Positions 1 through 11,510 of a stretch of 64,000 bases of DNA are shown here, one piece after another. The notes under the pieces were generated by a model. The model saw only the letters and a list, made by a program, of their open reading frames with translations. It had not been told where the DNA came from and did no database searches. The position numbers were made by a program, and so were the translations under genes. The stretch comes from Cheiracanthium punctorium (Eukaryota > Arthropoda > Arachnida > Araneae > Cheiracanthiidae), in assembly GCA_038373885.1 (NCBI GenBank), contig JAWZYV010011909.1, forward strand, positions 1-64,000, given 5' to 3'. Within the stretch, counting starts at the first letter, position 1, and each line of letters begins with the position of its first letter.

Positions 1-469
1 TTTCTTGTTTTCCATGCAAGTACTAAAAGCGTCATACAAAGATTCAATTTTTAAGCGTTATCATCTCTTATTGAATAGCTAAGGATAACCAATTCTTTTA
101 AATTCAGCAAATGCTGTTTTCAGAAATGTTCTTCCCTTTTCATCTTACTTTGAGTATCGGTGCTCGATATTCTTGTGACGCATAAATCCGTCTGAGATAG
201 AATGTTCCCAATACTGCATGTATAAAAACTGTATTTCTTACTAACAGATTTAGTTTCATTTTCCGCACCAAAGAAAACTTTTCCAATTTCGATGGGAGAA
301 AACGCGAGTTCAGAATATATTTTTATCTGCAGGGAAGGATTTAGCATCTGCTGTCTTCAATTGGAACTATTGGTTTTTATTTTTTAGAATGTCTTTCGGT
401 GTCGGTTACAAACTATGTGTATTGTGTATTAAGACAAAGTCACTCCAGGGCTAATTCCTTAGGAGGGTT

Positions 470-740
470 CATTAGGCGGAGGATTTTTTGAGGGATTTTA
501 ACGCATATTCCCATTACATGTGGAGAAAACTAACTAAAACTTCAAACCGCTAGATCGATGACCTTGTGATAAGACCGAATGGGACATTATCACTTCAGCC
601 ATCTGTTTTGATCATTGCCCATTACAAGCTAAATGTATGCATTACTCATACCGGACTTTTAATGTTACATCTGTATGAATAAAGTTTGAACTGGATGCAA
701 ATTCTGTGTGGTATTGTTTAATATTTTTTTAGTTAGTGGA
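470..740 (+). promoter_or_regulatory. Candidate polyadenylation site (possible 3' end of a gene to the left)
   Basis: A canonical AATAAA lies at 678-683. About 20-35 bases downstream is a GT-rich stretch (TGTGTGGTATTGTTT, 704-718), the usual layout of a metazoan cleavage and polyadenylation site. The 200 bases upstream are more mixed in composition than the DNA that follows. No coding frame in the first 700 bases is recognisable, so the call is only that a transcript entering from the left could end here. AATAAA is common by chance in DNA this AT-rich. Confidence 0.25.
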
Positions 741-779
741 GAGGGGAAGGCACAAGGGGGGCTTGTTTTCAAATATTTT

Positions 780-935
780 CCTTTCTTTTAATTTACTAGG
801 GGCCAAGGCCCCCAGACTCGCTACGCTCGCTTTTCGTATGAGGCATTCGGCCCCTAATACGGCTTATTCGTATTAGACATAATTTCAACGTATTCGTATT
901 GGACATAATTTCATTAAGACATAATTTCAACAGAC
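780..935. repeat. GC-rich palindromic patch and short tandem repeat
   Basis: At about 799-816 the bases GGGGCCAAGGCCCC form a small palindrome, followed by a GC-rich CGCTACGCTCGC stretch unlike the AT-rich surroundings. From about 864 to 933 the block GACATAATTTCAA or a close variant recurs three times, twice preceded by TATTCGTATT. It looks like the edge of a transposable element. No second end was found, so the class is unknown. Confidence 0.4.
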
Positions 936-1034
936 AAAATCCGAAGATTGGATCAGATAGAATGTTACTGAGCTAAGCTACACATTGCTTGGTTCTTGCA
1001 TCTTCATTGGTACATAAAAATTTAAACTTCACAC

Positions 1035-1150
1035 TACAGTAGACCCCCTACCCCTCATAACACGGAAGATATTTTGTTATGGGAATCGTGTTGTACGGGT
1101 CCTGAGCTATACTCTACTTGGAGTGCGGAGTCCGCTTATAATCGCTGGAA
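1035..1150 (+). mobile_element. pogo/Tigger-like terminal fragment
   Basis: After a TA dinucleotide (1035-1036) the sequence CAGTAGACCCCC begins, followed by CATAACACGG and then GTTATGGGAATCGTGTTGTACGGG. This CAGT(G/A)GACCCCC start with a TA target resembles the ends of pogo/Tigger-type DNA transposons. No matching second terminus is visible nearby and no transposase frame is present, so this is probably a truncated non-autonomous copy. The family assignment is from memory of the terminal motif. Confidence 0.4.
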
Positions 1151-1299
1151 AAATTATTTGCACTCCTCAGAAACACAATGATATTTAATGTTGCCATTCA
1201 AAAGTTATATTAATTAGGAGCTAAAGCTTAATAAAATCAGAACATCTGTTTCAGCTGTATTTTTAATAATGTAAAACCTATTGGACACCTTGCGAATTT

Positions 1300-1435
1300 G
1301 CCACCCATGGCGATTTTTCATTATTTGGCGATTTGCGTACATGTAAAGTTAATAAAAGCTACGGAACAAATAGAATAGCCTGCCACCAATGGCGACTTTT
1401 CATTATTTGGAGATTTACACATGCTCACAACCTAT
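1300..1435. repeat. Tandem duplication, 82-bp period
   Basis: The block starting GCCACCCATGGCGA at 1300 and continuing into TTTCATTATTTGG recurs at 1382 with a few substitutions (GCCACCAATGGCGA). The spacing is 82 bases. Only two copies are present, the second fading after about 1420. It is probably internal to an old transposable element; nothing here suggests coding. Confidence 0.55.
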
Positions 1436-1859
1436 ATTTACTGTTCATTTAAGGTTACCGGAAACCCGTTATCCATATTTTCATTTACTTAATCGTTTGC
1501 AGATAGGCGTACTTAACACCACGAATTATACCATCTCGTCGCGCTAGCAAATATCCAAAGTGTACTATAACTGCTATAATGGCATAGTTAAAGCCGCCAA
1601 ATATTTCTACTGGTAGCAAATAATCCAGCTGGACGAGAACTGGCTTTAAAATAATCTGCATTTTAATTATTTTTCATTTTCAAGATATTAGTTATTCTGT
1701 TTTGGAAAAACGAATAATCGCCAATTCTAAACTCCTGTTGTCTAAGCGAACTTACTATTTGAAAATTGCCAACTTTGTGTAACACATTTTGAGTTATTTC
1801 ATATAGTTTTTATTTTGGCGTAAAATGGGCGTAATTCTAACTCATGTTTGTAAATTTCA

Positions 1860-2060
1860 CGCGATTCTAGATACTTGGAAACGCTTTGTTGCAAAGGAAT
1901 GAATGATTTTATGCCAAATCTGGCAACCATTCGGCTTATTTTTTCAATTTTTTATTAATATCTTCTAAAATAATTCGATTTTCGAAATTTAAATCAGCTC
2001 AGCAGGTTCCTCGGAATTTTTCGAATCTGTGGGCACCTTAGTCGAAACTCAAATCCCTAC
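1860..2060 (+). repeat. Fragment of dispersed repeat family D (copy D4)
   Basis: The stretch around 1950-2010 (CTAAAATAATTCGATTTTCG and onward to CAGGTTCCTCGGAA) resembles the distal part of repeats D1 (about 7960-8010) and D2 (about 17780-17830, minus strand), which share CTAAAATAATTCGAATTTCG followed by a CTTCGAGGTATGCCGGGACC-type sequence. The match is short and diverged, so this is a degraded or independent relative. Confidence 0.4.
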
Positions 2061-2605
2061 GGTTTAGGAGGAGATAGGTCCACAAGCTTTGACAGCGCCA
2101 GCGGCCTTTACTTCTTTTTTAGAATAGAGAGAAACTAATAAAAAGCAGAACAATATTTTGAAAACTCTTTCATTGTAATTGTTTCCCCCAGAATTTATCG
2201 TTATTTTATTCTTTGGAAAAAAGTTAATATTCGAAACGTACTGAATTTGTCACACTGTGACCCTTTGCTAGGCACAATGGGACAGGCATTGGTGGTGCAA
2301 TGGGACAATTAGTCAGGCATACGAAATCAGATGCATTATGCAACACTTTTCTATATTACTGCAATTAAACACAGGTTGAAATAGTCAACACAGAAGATAC
2401 GAAAGCAGTTTTTAAATGACAAGCCCTAAAAGCAGTTATAATGATGAAACACATTAAAAAGTTGCAAAATTCTTTGTTCAACTGTGTTTCATGAATTGAA
2501 AATAGCAATGTAACATGAAAATAAACAGTAAACAACAGCAAAATATTTGCAAAAGTACATTTTGTTATTCAATAACAGTCTACCGTTAATGAAAACTGTA
2601 TCAAT

Positions 2606-3080
2606 CAGTGCCGGATTTAGAGGTGCGGAAGACCTAGGGCATACAAAGAAGTGGCAGTGCCGCCCCCTAATAATTTTTCAAACAAAAGTTAAAGAATTTT
2701 TTCGACTGGTTGCGTGGTTAAGTGGGTTTAGCGTTAACACAACCTAGTGGTCCAGGATTCGATTTTCGGTGGAGTTTTATTTACTCAAAAAAAAAGAAAG
2801 TATATGTCTATTTCTTATCGGGTGTTGAACTCGTAATATAACGTAGATATGGCTCGCAACGGGTCACATTCAGTGCCAGTAGTATGTGAAATGTGTGCAA
2901 GAACCAGTTTTGTATCTAAAACCTTTGGGGATAAAAATCATGTCATTACTTTTAATTATTCGTGTTCACAGGACATTTTACGTAAAAATTATTTTACGTT
3001 TATTACGAAAATTATTTTACGTCTATTAGGGGGCCGAGGGGCTACAACACCAGTTGCCCCTCCCCTATATCCGTCCCTGT
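2606..3080. mobile_element. hAT-like non-autonomous element (CAGTGCCGGATTTAG ends)
   Basis: The left end CAGTGCCGGATTTAGAGG (2606) and the reverse complement of the right end, CAGGGACGGATATAGGGG, agree at about 14 of 18 positions. The flanks read GTATCAAT (2598-2605) and GTGTCAAT (3081-3088), a 7/8 match suggesting an 8-bp target duplication with a one-base uncertainty at the right edge. CAG...CTG ends with an 8-bp duplication are typical of hAT elements. No transposase is present; the 120-codon open frame inside (2849-3211) runs past the right end and has no recognisable domain. Confidence 0.6.
2704..2777 (+). repeat. tRNA-like (SINE head) sequence inside the hAT-like element
   Basis: TGCGTGGTTAAGTGGG resembles a degenerate Pol III A box, and about 35 bases later GGATTCGATTTTCGG resembles a B box (consensus GGTTCGANNCC). 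An A-rich run follows at about 2787-2796, as in tRNA-derived SINEs. It does not fold into a proper tRNA, and no intact SINE body was recognised. A chance resemblance remains possible. Confidence 0.35.
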
Positions 3081-3099
3081 GTGTCAATGTTCTTTCTAT

Positions 3100-5160
3100 A
3101 CCTCCACAAGCCTTAAATTTATGTACAGTGGGGCACTGTCCCACTGTGCCCCCGAAAAAAATTTCTAAATTGCATTTGTCAACGGTAGTAGAAATAGGCT
3201 TAGAAAACTAGAAATTGGGAATTGATTAATAGTTTTCCATTACTAGCTCTTAAATTGTTCCATTTTTTTTGGGGGGGGGATAGGAGTTTATCTTTTTACG
3301 AAAAGGATCTTCAATTAAATAAGAAAGTAAATTTGATATTTACCAACTCCATGCAAATATTCTTATCTACATTCACTATTATTTACTAATTATATGTATG
3401 CACATGTTCAGCTGGGATAGTTAAGTTCCATTACATTTTGTTTTCTTGTTGCAGTTTTAAATTAAAACTAATCTAAGCTCCAAATAGTCAACATTCATTT
3501 AAATAGAACAAAGTATTTTTCTCTCAAATACTTACGTAAAAATTTTAGTGCAAAAAATAAGCACGTAATTGATAATTTTAAAAATCGCCATCAGACAGAA
3601 AAATTACTCTACAACTGCTTGCACTGCTACTTTTAGCACGAATATCAAGTTAAATATTTTCCGGTGATTATAGAATTAATTAAACTAGGAAAGCGACATT
3701 TTGAGCCGATAACTATTATCACTATCATTTCATCGAGAAAATTTAAATGGGGATGCATTGAAAGGAAACTCATTTCCATTTGAAGCTGGATGTTAATGAG
3801 CTATAATCTTTTTTCAGTTTTTACTTTAATGATTTAACAGTTGGAATGGCGTTGATGTGAAATCGTTAGGATTAATAAAATATACACAGATACTAAAACT
3901 ATTAATGATATAAATAATTAAATCTGTGCGCCCCTTAAACTATTAAATCTTTGTTTTAAGGAGTCTTCTTATTGATTAGTCATATTAATAATTAATTTTA
4001 ATGAAAAAAATTATTAATAACAGGACGTTAATGGCCGTAAAACTCTTTCATTAGAATATTTCACAAAGATGATATGCATTAAAAAATTAACATTTCACTT
4101 ATTTCCTATCTCTAAACAAAGGGGAAAAAAGAAGCAAAAATAAAAACCCCATGAAGAAAAAGGAAGGAGTTTTCATATTTCATAATGAAGTGTTTGAATT
4201 TTTTTTTAATTCTTATATAGTCTTGAAATTAATTAAGTCTGAGTGAAGCTTTGCAATTATTTTATACTTTTTTTTGGTAACAAAATATTTTATACAGTTT
4301 TATAAATGAATTGATAGTTTTAATCAGATATTTTGTGAAGGGAAGAAGCTTAATGATTTCTTTTATTTCAAAATTTTTAGACGATTATGTCATAGTCTGT
4401 TCGTTAAAACTAACATTAATTAAAAATGGCCCAATGTTCATTATAAAAATTGTAATGAAATATATGCGAATTATAAGAAATCATAAAATATTAGAAAATT
4501 ATTTTGAACATTATATATGCAAATTGATCGTGCTCAATTTAAAAATATTTTTCAGGAGTCTGCTGCAGGAATTCAGATATTTTTTTATCAGTGATGAGTT
4601 AAAGAAACAGAAAAACTAAAAAAATTACGTACAAAAATAAAATATGTAAGGTAAATCCTTTAATTCAAAATTTCACAAAAATAAAATTTTTCGAAATTGA
4701 TTTTTATTTTAAATTAAAAATTTTGAACTAGTGTTATTTTTTCCCCTAAAAATGATTTTTCTCCTGACCTAAAAGAGTTTAAGTGAAAATAAAAAAACTG
4801 AAATAATTTTCATTTTTTTAACTTGCGTCCCCTTTTCTTCTCAACTTTCTAAAATAAATTTAAATGCAATTTCCTTCCCCTTCTTCGTATCGTATGCATT
4901 TCTTAACAGCTTTCGTGTGGGTTACTTAATAACTTAATTTGTGCTACCCGGAGTTGAAGTAAAAGAAACAAACTTAGATTTAACGAGTGAGTGGGTAGAT
5001 TTACACTCCACAAAATTTAACTAATAGGAAGTAATTGAAATAAACTGCCTCTAATTATTAGAAGCATGTCGCAGTGCAACAGGAAGGAGCATATGGTCTG
5101 AATCAAATGAGGTTTAATCCAATTGCATCTGAATTAAACGTAGGAAGATTTAATTACTGA
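3100..5160. other. No gene seen: AT-rich unique DNA
   Basis: This stretch is strongly AT-rich with many A and T runs and a nine-base G run near 3270. The longest open frame (4311-4619, 102 codons) is full of Ile, Lys, Phe and Leu as expected from AT-rich noncoding DNA, with no motif. I saw no repeat ends and no RNA gene. Confidence 0.6.
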
Positions 5161-5566
5161 AGACCAATTGCAGTGCCTGGTGATATTGTAAGACTGCTCA
5201 ACAAAAAATCTAATATCAGGAAATTAATAGTAACTTCCTGTACTATTTCAAAACTTGTGATATCCCAACAATACATGCGGAAAAGTAATGTAAAAATATA
5301 AACATCATATGCTAGAATTTCAACATCTTGTTAATCGGCTCATGCTCTCTAGGTTGGAAATCTTGGTGGAAAAGTTCACTCATAGCCATTTATTATATAG
5401 ATTCTACGGCTAAGGTATCAAATCCGGCGATTGTACTGGGTAGGGCAAATAAAGGTCCCAGGTTACTTAAGATCCAAGGAAAGGAAACGCTACACAGTTC
5501 GCTAACCTACCTATAGCAGATGTTGAAAATGACCACCATTCATCTCTTAGCACTTTAGTTCCCTGG

Positions 5567-5850
5567 TCAGCAAGTTGATAAAGGCAGATCGAAGCTGCGA
5601 ACTGCTGCAATCTCATCAGAAATGTTATGTTGCAGTTCCTGAGGACTATGAGAGTTCTTGCGATATAACTTGGACTTGAGGGTTCCCCGCAAAAAGCAAT
5701 CGCACACAGACAGATCAGGTGACCTGGGTGGCTAGATAGGGCCGAGACCAGACTGACCTCTGCTAACATTCACGTCCAATCGTATCCACTCGTCCGGGCC
5801 AACTTTTATTTGCCTCACTCTGCATATAATCGCCACGAAATTTAGTGTGG
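5567..5850 (-). pseudogene. Mariner/Tc1-group (IS630 superfamily) transposase C-terminal relic
   Basis: Read on the minus strand from 5731 to 5567, one frame gives 55 codons beginning PPRSPDLSVCDCFLRGTLKS and continuing with SPQELQHNISDEIAAV before a stop. This matches the RSPDL-x-x-x-(D)-FFLWG-x-L-K-x-K-V-Y block near the third catalytic Asp of DD(34-37)D transposases, followed by the usual EL...I..EIAAI helix. Upstream the frame is broken: a TAG replaces the Trp expected just before PPRSPDL, and there are further stops and shifts. Only the C-terminal portion is preserved. It is a dead element; the exact subfamily is not determinable by eye. Confidence 0.7.
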
Positions 5851-6321
5851 TAAACGGCTGCAGATTTATTAAGTTAACAGGTTATTTTAATTAGTTTAAC
5901 TCTTATTAGAAAATAGGACAAGAACCAATATATTTACCAAAATTCATCCTGTTTGCGCAGCCTACTTGGCATTTATCATAACGAAAGCAACTGCTTTATT
6001 CTGCAAGAGCATTTTTTGAGCTTCCCCTCTTTGTCCAGTCCAAACGACGGTCGCCCCACTTACGTTTTCCTTAGTTTAGCAAAGGGTCACTGGTAACGAA
6101 TCTTAAAGAGTCACCTCATTCCCAACAGCGTAACCGTTCCCACTAATATTTTATGACTACCAAAGAAGCAATGGTACTGGATCTTAGAGGCCTCCCTTTC
6201 CCCTCTCTAGCAATTGCGATTATTATTATTATTTTGTAAATCTAAAAAAGCAGAGTTCGGCCACCTCTGTGTGTGTGCGGTATGCGGAGAGCGTTGTTAA
6301 AATTCCGACATCAGAGGAATA

Positions 6322-6839
6322 TACCGTGCTTACTCGTGTAATAGTCGCACTTTGGTAATAGCCGCACCCCCCCGTTCTGAAACAGAAAAAAATCGTCAAA
6401 ATGTATATTCCTCGCATAAAAGTCACGGTCGTGTATTTGACCTTCATCTCGAAAATGGAAAAGTATCAGCTGTACTAATCATGGATTTATCTCTTCTGTC
6501 ATGCGCAGCAACATACTCAATGGTCATTCCATAGCAAAACAAGGAGTTACCTGCTTATGATGTTAATTGCTTATTATTAATTTAATGTCTATAAATGGAT
6601 TACCATAAAAAGAGAAATGCCTCTTTCTTGTGTGCAACTAAGTCTATTAAACTAAAGTATATCTAAATAGCACATAATCTGGAAACATTTGGTTATGTAC
6701 TAACTTTATTGTAGAGTATTATGTTAGCATTAGAGTGTCAAATAATGTGTACTAGATTTCCCTGCATAATAGTAGCATCAAGACTTTCACAGTGAAAATT
6801 TGGGTGAAAAGCGCGACTATTACGAGAATAAACACGGTA
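6322..6839. mobile_element. TIR element with TA target duplication (CCGTGNTTACTCG ends)
   Basis: The left end TACCGTGCTTACTCGTGTAA (6322) and the reverse complement of the right end, TACCGTGTTTATTCTCGTAA (ending 6839), agree over about 30 bases including ATAGTCGC. The flanking dinucleotide is TA on both sides, as for Tc1/mariner/pogo elements. The 518-bp interior carries no transposase-like frame. I call it a MITE or deletion derivative. Confidence 0.65.
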
Positions 6840-6987
6840 TTATTAGGTCTAGCAATGGCCTATGACATGATTGAAGAAAAGCAGCTCTTGGAAAAGTTTT
6901 GATAATTGTAAGTGAAATTTTATTAGTTTCTCGAATAAGACTGAGATTGCATACATATCACATCCACCGGTTATTATATACAGTCAC

Positions 6988-8150
6988 TAGCTGCCTTCGG
7001 TGACCAGTTCGCCGTCTTAATAAATCTTGTTTAGAGAGAATCATGTTCCTCACTGGCTTCCTTGGCACCGATTAAAATTAAAATGATTACAAACAGGCTC
7101 CTTCGAAGCCGGCGCCCTGATGCGATGCTTTGAGTGTAGGGCCGCCCCTGGTTACATAAATAGGATGGTTAAATTATAATAACCTACAAAAAGGAACAAA
7201 CTATTTTCGTCCTATATTCATTCCGAAGAGCTTCTGGATATTGGCCTTTATCAAAAAACGGAAAGGGAAAAAAAAGTAAGAAAATCTGAAAGACTTTCGG
7301 ATTTTAAATACCCACTAAAGTGCTATATATTTAAAGCGTATTATAATCATCCATGGGCCTTTCCTGTTTTCTTTCCTTATTCCATTAAGATGGAGAGTAC
7401 ATTATTATTCATGAGTAATTAAACAAAATTAATATTGATATTTCTAACATCCTTTTTCTGGATGTAATAATACATTAGAAATAGATGGGAAAAAGATGTG
7501 CAGAAAAATGCACAATTCGAACTGAATGAAACTTATTCAGGTGTATTTATAATCCAAGTAGCAGACGAAAAAATTACCATAAATTGCGCCAAGAGTTAGA
7601 ATCATCTCCTCAAAATCGCACACCAACCATTTTATTTTTCGCCAAATTAAAATGTTGCACATTTTAGCCTAGGAAAACTTCCAAATCCTATTTTTCTTTT
7701 GAGTATAAAACATTTCATTCCTGATCTGATTTCACATGCACACAATATTTTAATTAAAAAATAACTTTACAAATAATCTAAACATAAAAGAAATCGTTTT
7801 CTTTTATTTTTACTTCAAGAGTCTGAATCATTTAATAAACTTGCCAAGTATGGCAACCTAGATATGCTTAATCCTCCCTCTTTCCACTGCGGGGTTACAA
7901 TTGCGAAATGGCGGAGAACAAAAATTAGCTTTATGCGACAGGTTTTTCATCGATAGACCCTAAAATAATTCGAATTTCGAAAAAAATCGCTTCGAGGTAT
8001 GCCGGGACCCATCCTGGAGAATTTCCATACAAAATTTGGTAGGTCTACGATCACCAGTCTCGGAGCTACGCGATATAACTAATTAACCAACTGACATTTT
8101 ACAGTTCGTTTTATTTATCACATTAAGCAGCACTGTTGGGGGATCGTGCG
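6988..8150 (+). repeat. Dispersed repeat D1 (CTAGCTG head, TTTATTTAT tail)
   Basis: The head CACTAGCTGCCTTCGGTGAC (about 6986), the block TAGAAATAGATGGGAAAAAG (7476) and the distal block TTGGTAGGTCTACGATCACC (8037) all recur in reverse complement at 18490-17700. The tail AACCAACTGACATTTTACAG followed by TTTTATTTAT (8088-8120) also matches. Relative to D2, D1 carries about 300 extra bases at 7040-7350, so an insertion in D1 or a deletion in D2. No open frame. Such CTAGCTG-headed repeats are common in arthropod genomes and may be non-LTR derived, but the class is not settled here. Confidence 0.7.
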
Positions 8151-9615
8151 TATACAATACCAGGCGATTACATGCAATCTTCGGTTTGATACATTTACCA
8201 TAACATATCTGGCTGCTTTCTCAACTGAGAAACAGAGAACTGCATTGTTATATTGCACTATTCGCAGATGATTTTTTTAAAATCTACTAGATGGTTATAA
8301 TTAAACTTCCCCTATAAACAAGGCTTCCCCCATAATCTAAAACGGGTCAGCTGATTGTAATTAAATTCGAGACAGAGGAGATGTGCTACAGGAATTTCGA
8401 GAAAAGAAAAAGCTTAAAAAGTTGTCCACTAGCGGGAGTTTTTAGCCAGCAAGTTTAAAAAGGCAGCAAGCTGAACATGGGAAAGAAGTAATTCGAAATG
8501 TACAAACAATTTGATCATTTATTGAGCAGTTTTCGCACGTTAATCAACTAATACGAGTCATTTCCTGTGTGGAACTCATGCAATGCGCCACCTATCGGAC
8601 ATTTTTTGAAGTGAACTCTAAAAAGAAGTCTTTCTAAAAGAGCATCTCTGTGCAGTTCATATGCCAAATATGGTGGCAATCAGTTCACCCAATCCAGCAT
8701 AAGATTGTTGCTTATAGGTGAAGTTTAATTGTTACCACCCTTGCACTCACAAGCATACACTTAATAAAAGTAGTTACCATGTCATCATGAAATGGTGCTT
8801 TATATGGAGAAACGTTGAACCACGATATTGTGCTTTAACTGAGCAATAGAAACACATCATGGTGAAACGTTTATCCATGCAGGGAAAACGATGCAGCTAA
8901 TGATTAGATGAACGCAAGGATGCAGGTAATTTAACTCCATTGTATGGTAAAACTTTGATCTAATTCTATTAACAATGTATTGAAAAAGAACTGCTCGTCA
9001 GATCATTAAAATGTAGAAATTCGTCTATGTTACTCATCTTAAACGAATAACTAATTAAATTTTAAAAAAATGAAGAAAAACATTCTACATATTCTCGTAA
9101 CTTCGAGAGATAGTCACGAATGTTTTACTTCAAGTGCTTTGAAAAAAAAAAAACCCACTGAATTCTGGGAAATGAACAAGTGGTACCTCCAGTTGTGTAT
9201 CGTTAAGAAAAGCATTGAATAACCATTCCTAATTACATTTTCAATGAAGCAACCAATGAAATAAGTTAATTACGAAAGGTTGAGCTAATAATGAAAGGTT
9301 ACGCTTATGCGTTTTACCAGAATGCAAGGATTATCTTATTAACGATAATTAACTCTATGAGATTACTTATGCTATTCAATAAACTCCCGATGTTGAGTGC
9401 TTCTTTTGGTTTAAAAGAATATACAATGCGATTGTCAAAAATTTAACTAGATTGAATAAATTCTGCATGGTTACGGTGGTAGGAAAAGATCAGGTGTGGT
9501 TTTATTATTTAAAACAATTAAATTTGTAGATGCATTTATTGATAAGCGAAAAAGTATAATAGAACAGCATAATATAATTATACGTTAGGGTTAAAGATCA
9601 TTTATATACAGTGAT
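8150..9615. other. No gene seen: unique AT-rich DNA
   Basis: No convincing open frame, tRNA or terminal repeat. Around 8620-8700 a phrase of the type ATATGGTGGCAATCAGTTCA resembles internal motifs of old arthropod repeats, but nothing bounds it. Composition is less extreme at 8800-9400, which could be a conserved noncoding stretch; that cannot be judged without comparison to another species. Confidence 0.5.
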
Positions 9616-10702
9616 TATATACAGGATGTCCCAAAACACTGACCTCAGCCTTTTTTCTGCAATAGTGATCTTAGATATTTACAATAAATTACAGATTTAT
9701 GTAAAAATGTACAGAATTTTATGTATGAATTAAAATTTTCAAGAGATTGAATGTAATTAAGTACCAAATTTAAATTTTTATACAGCTATTTGTACATTCA
9801 AATCAGTAAAAATGCGCCCCATATATTAATTGTGTGATGTACAAAGTTTAAGCATTTTATCCTAAAATGTGTCAGATATGAAGATAAATATGTGCTGACT
9901 TAAACAAGTTTTCAATGCCTCTCGAAGGGAAATAAATCAATATGCATTACCGCGTTTCAGGGTTTCACAAAATTACGAAAGGAAACAATCATTGCATAAA
10001 TACATATACTTTTGCTATTACTAATATTGTATGCCCCCTTACTAAGTTTGAAGTAACTTTAAAACGTATCTCGGGGCCTTTTTATGGAGAAAGGCAGGAA
10101 CTTTGTAAATCACATAATTAATGCATGAGGCACGTTTACTAATTTGCAATTTTTTTCTACGGTTGCAATATGCAAAATTAAAATTTGTATTTCCATAAGA
10201 TCAGGGATGCACAAAACTTTTTCAGTCTATGTTAAACAATGGGGATACGCAAAACACCCTACCTCGTGTTCTACTTAACTGATTTAAATTCAACAAAATG
10301 CAAATTTTAATCATTTGACGCGTAGAATATGAATTTTTGTCTAAATTTAATCTCCAGAAGAGCAGATCACTCCAAAAATTCGTTACAATTACTAGTTCAG
10401 TCTTTAATTATGTTTCGAGAGGTTTTGTCTTGCAAGATTCATATTAAAAATCAAGATATCTAGTTCTGATCCCACATCTGTAAATAATAAACGGTTGTAA
10501 AATTTAAAAAACATCGATCCAGGGCTTATTTACATATTCCACTAACTTACCTGTCCCCGCTATATAAATGTTTTGCATAAGTAAATCTCCCGTACTTTGT
10601 AACCGCAAACGAATGTCTGCATATATTAATTTTTTTACAAAACCGCATCGCATTCACTAGCAACATTTGCGATGCCATCGAAAGACATCAGTGATCTTTT
10701 TC
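9616..10702. other. No gene seen; isolated ACAGGATGTCCCAAAA motif at 9625
   Basis: ACAGGATGTCCCAAAACAC near 9625 resembles the ACAGGGTGTCCCAAAA phrase seen at the edges of many arthropod repeats. Another loosely similar phrase (CAAAACACCCTACC) occurs near 10251 in the opposite sense. The pairing is too weak to define an element. The rest is AT-rich with no coding sign. Confidence 0.35.
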
Positions 10703-11053
10703 AAAAATAAATATATGGTTTAAAAAACCAAAAAAACACGCTTTAGTGATAATTGAACTAACTAAAAGGCGAAAAATAATTCGTAATATAGAAATAAATT
10801 AATGAACGAAAACTAATATTATTGTGAAAAAAGCGTGGGGTGCTCCATATATCAGTTCTTGAGAATATTCGATCGGTACGATTAGTACAAAAATGATACA
10901 AAAATATATAGCACAAAGCACCCCACGCTTTTTTCACAATAATATTAGTTTTCGTTCATTAATTTATTTCTATATTAAGAATTATTTTTCTCCTTTTAGT
11001 TCAATTTATCGCTAAAGCGTGTTTTTTGATTTTTTAAACTATATTTATTTTTC
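10703..11053. repeat. Long near-perfect inverted repeat (foldback, arms about 140 bp)
   Basis: The left arm (about 10703-10844) and right arm (about 10917-11053) are reverse complements. The inner 71 bases next to the loop, ending GCGTGGGGTGCT on the left, differ at only one position; the outer halves contain small indels. The loop is about 72 bases and holds GATCGGTACGAT. Transcription through this region would give a very long hairpin. No target duplication was found, so it could be a foldback transposon or an inverted duplication. The low divergence of the inner arms indicates recent formation or gene conversion. Confidence 0.8.
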
Positions 11054-11114
11054 ACTTTTTAGTTTGATTTGCTATAAAAGCGTGTTTTTTAGTTATTTTT
11101 AACTGTATGTATTT
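10998..11114. repeat. Partial tandem copy of the hairpin's right-arm end
   Basis: The outer part of the right arm (10998-11052, containing GCTAAAGCGTGTTTTTT) is followed by a diverged second copy at about 11061-11114 (containing CTATAAAAGCGTGTTTTTTA). The period is about 63 bases. The extra copy is absent from the left side, so the duplication postdates the inverted repeat or affected one arm only. Confidence 0.6.
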
Positions 11115-11206
11115 AAAATTTATTTTTAATTTTCGATATCTCTCATCAGACACAAAGGAGCACTAAGTTGGAAAGTACAAAGAGATAATTTATTTTCACT
11201 GTGCAC

Positions 11207-11342
11207 CAGTGGCGTAGCCAGGATTTTATTGGTGGGCTGGGTATCAAATTTAAAGCTAAAGTTCAATTGTAAGCTAAGTAAAGGGCCCCATTTCGGGGAG
11301 GGGAGAAGCCCCCTGAGCCCTCCCCCTCCGGCTACGCCCCTG
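11207..11342. mobile_element. hAT-like MITE, 136 bp, perfect 8-bp target duplication
   Basis: The element starts CAGTGGCGTAGCCAGG and ends CCGGCTACGCCCCTG, imperfect terminal inverted repeats of about 15 bases. It is flanked on both sides by CTGTGCAC (11199-11206 and 11343-11350), an exact 8-bp duplication as made by hAT transposases. The interior is GC-rich near the right end (GGGGAGGGGAG, CCCCCTGAGCCC). A sister copy with the same ends lies at 17537-17673. The perfect duplication suggests a relatively recent insertion. Confidence 0.88.
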
Positions 11343-11496
11343 CTGTGCACCAAAATCAACCTACAGTTAAATGCTACCTTCCTCACTAAAAAGGAAAAAT
11401 AGGTCTAATCAACAAATAAAAGCGTGTTAAAAAGAATGGCCTTAACATGTTCTTGTAATCAACTCTTCCATAATGTGATGGATGACGATATTTTGT

Positions 11497-11510
11497 AAAA
11501 AAAAAAAAAT
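11497..11510 (-). terminator. RNA polymerase III terminator of the tRNA-His pseudogene
   Basis: Thirteen consecutive A on the plus strand (11497-11509) read as a T13 run on the minus strand, one base beyond the 3' end of the tRNA-like sequence. Four or more T after a tRNA is the normal Pol III stop signal. The length may also reflect poly(T) expansion. Confidence 0.6.

Noticed and set aside
2849..3211. 120-codon open frame on the plus strand
   Set aside because: It starts inside and runs past the right end of the hAT-like element at 2606-3080 with no shift in composition or domain; best explained as chance.
9620..10260. Possible MITE bounded by ACAGGATGTCCCAAAACAC and CAAAACACCCTACC
   Set aside because: The two ends match over only a few bases, no target duplication was found, and the interior is featureless.
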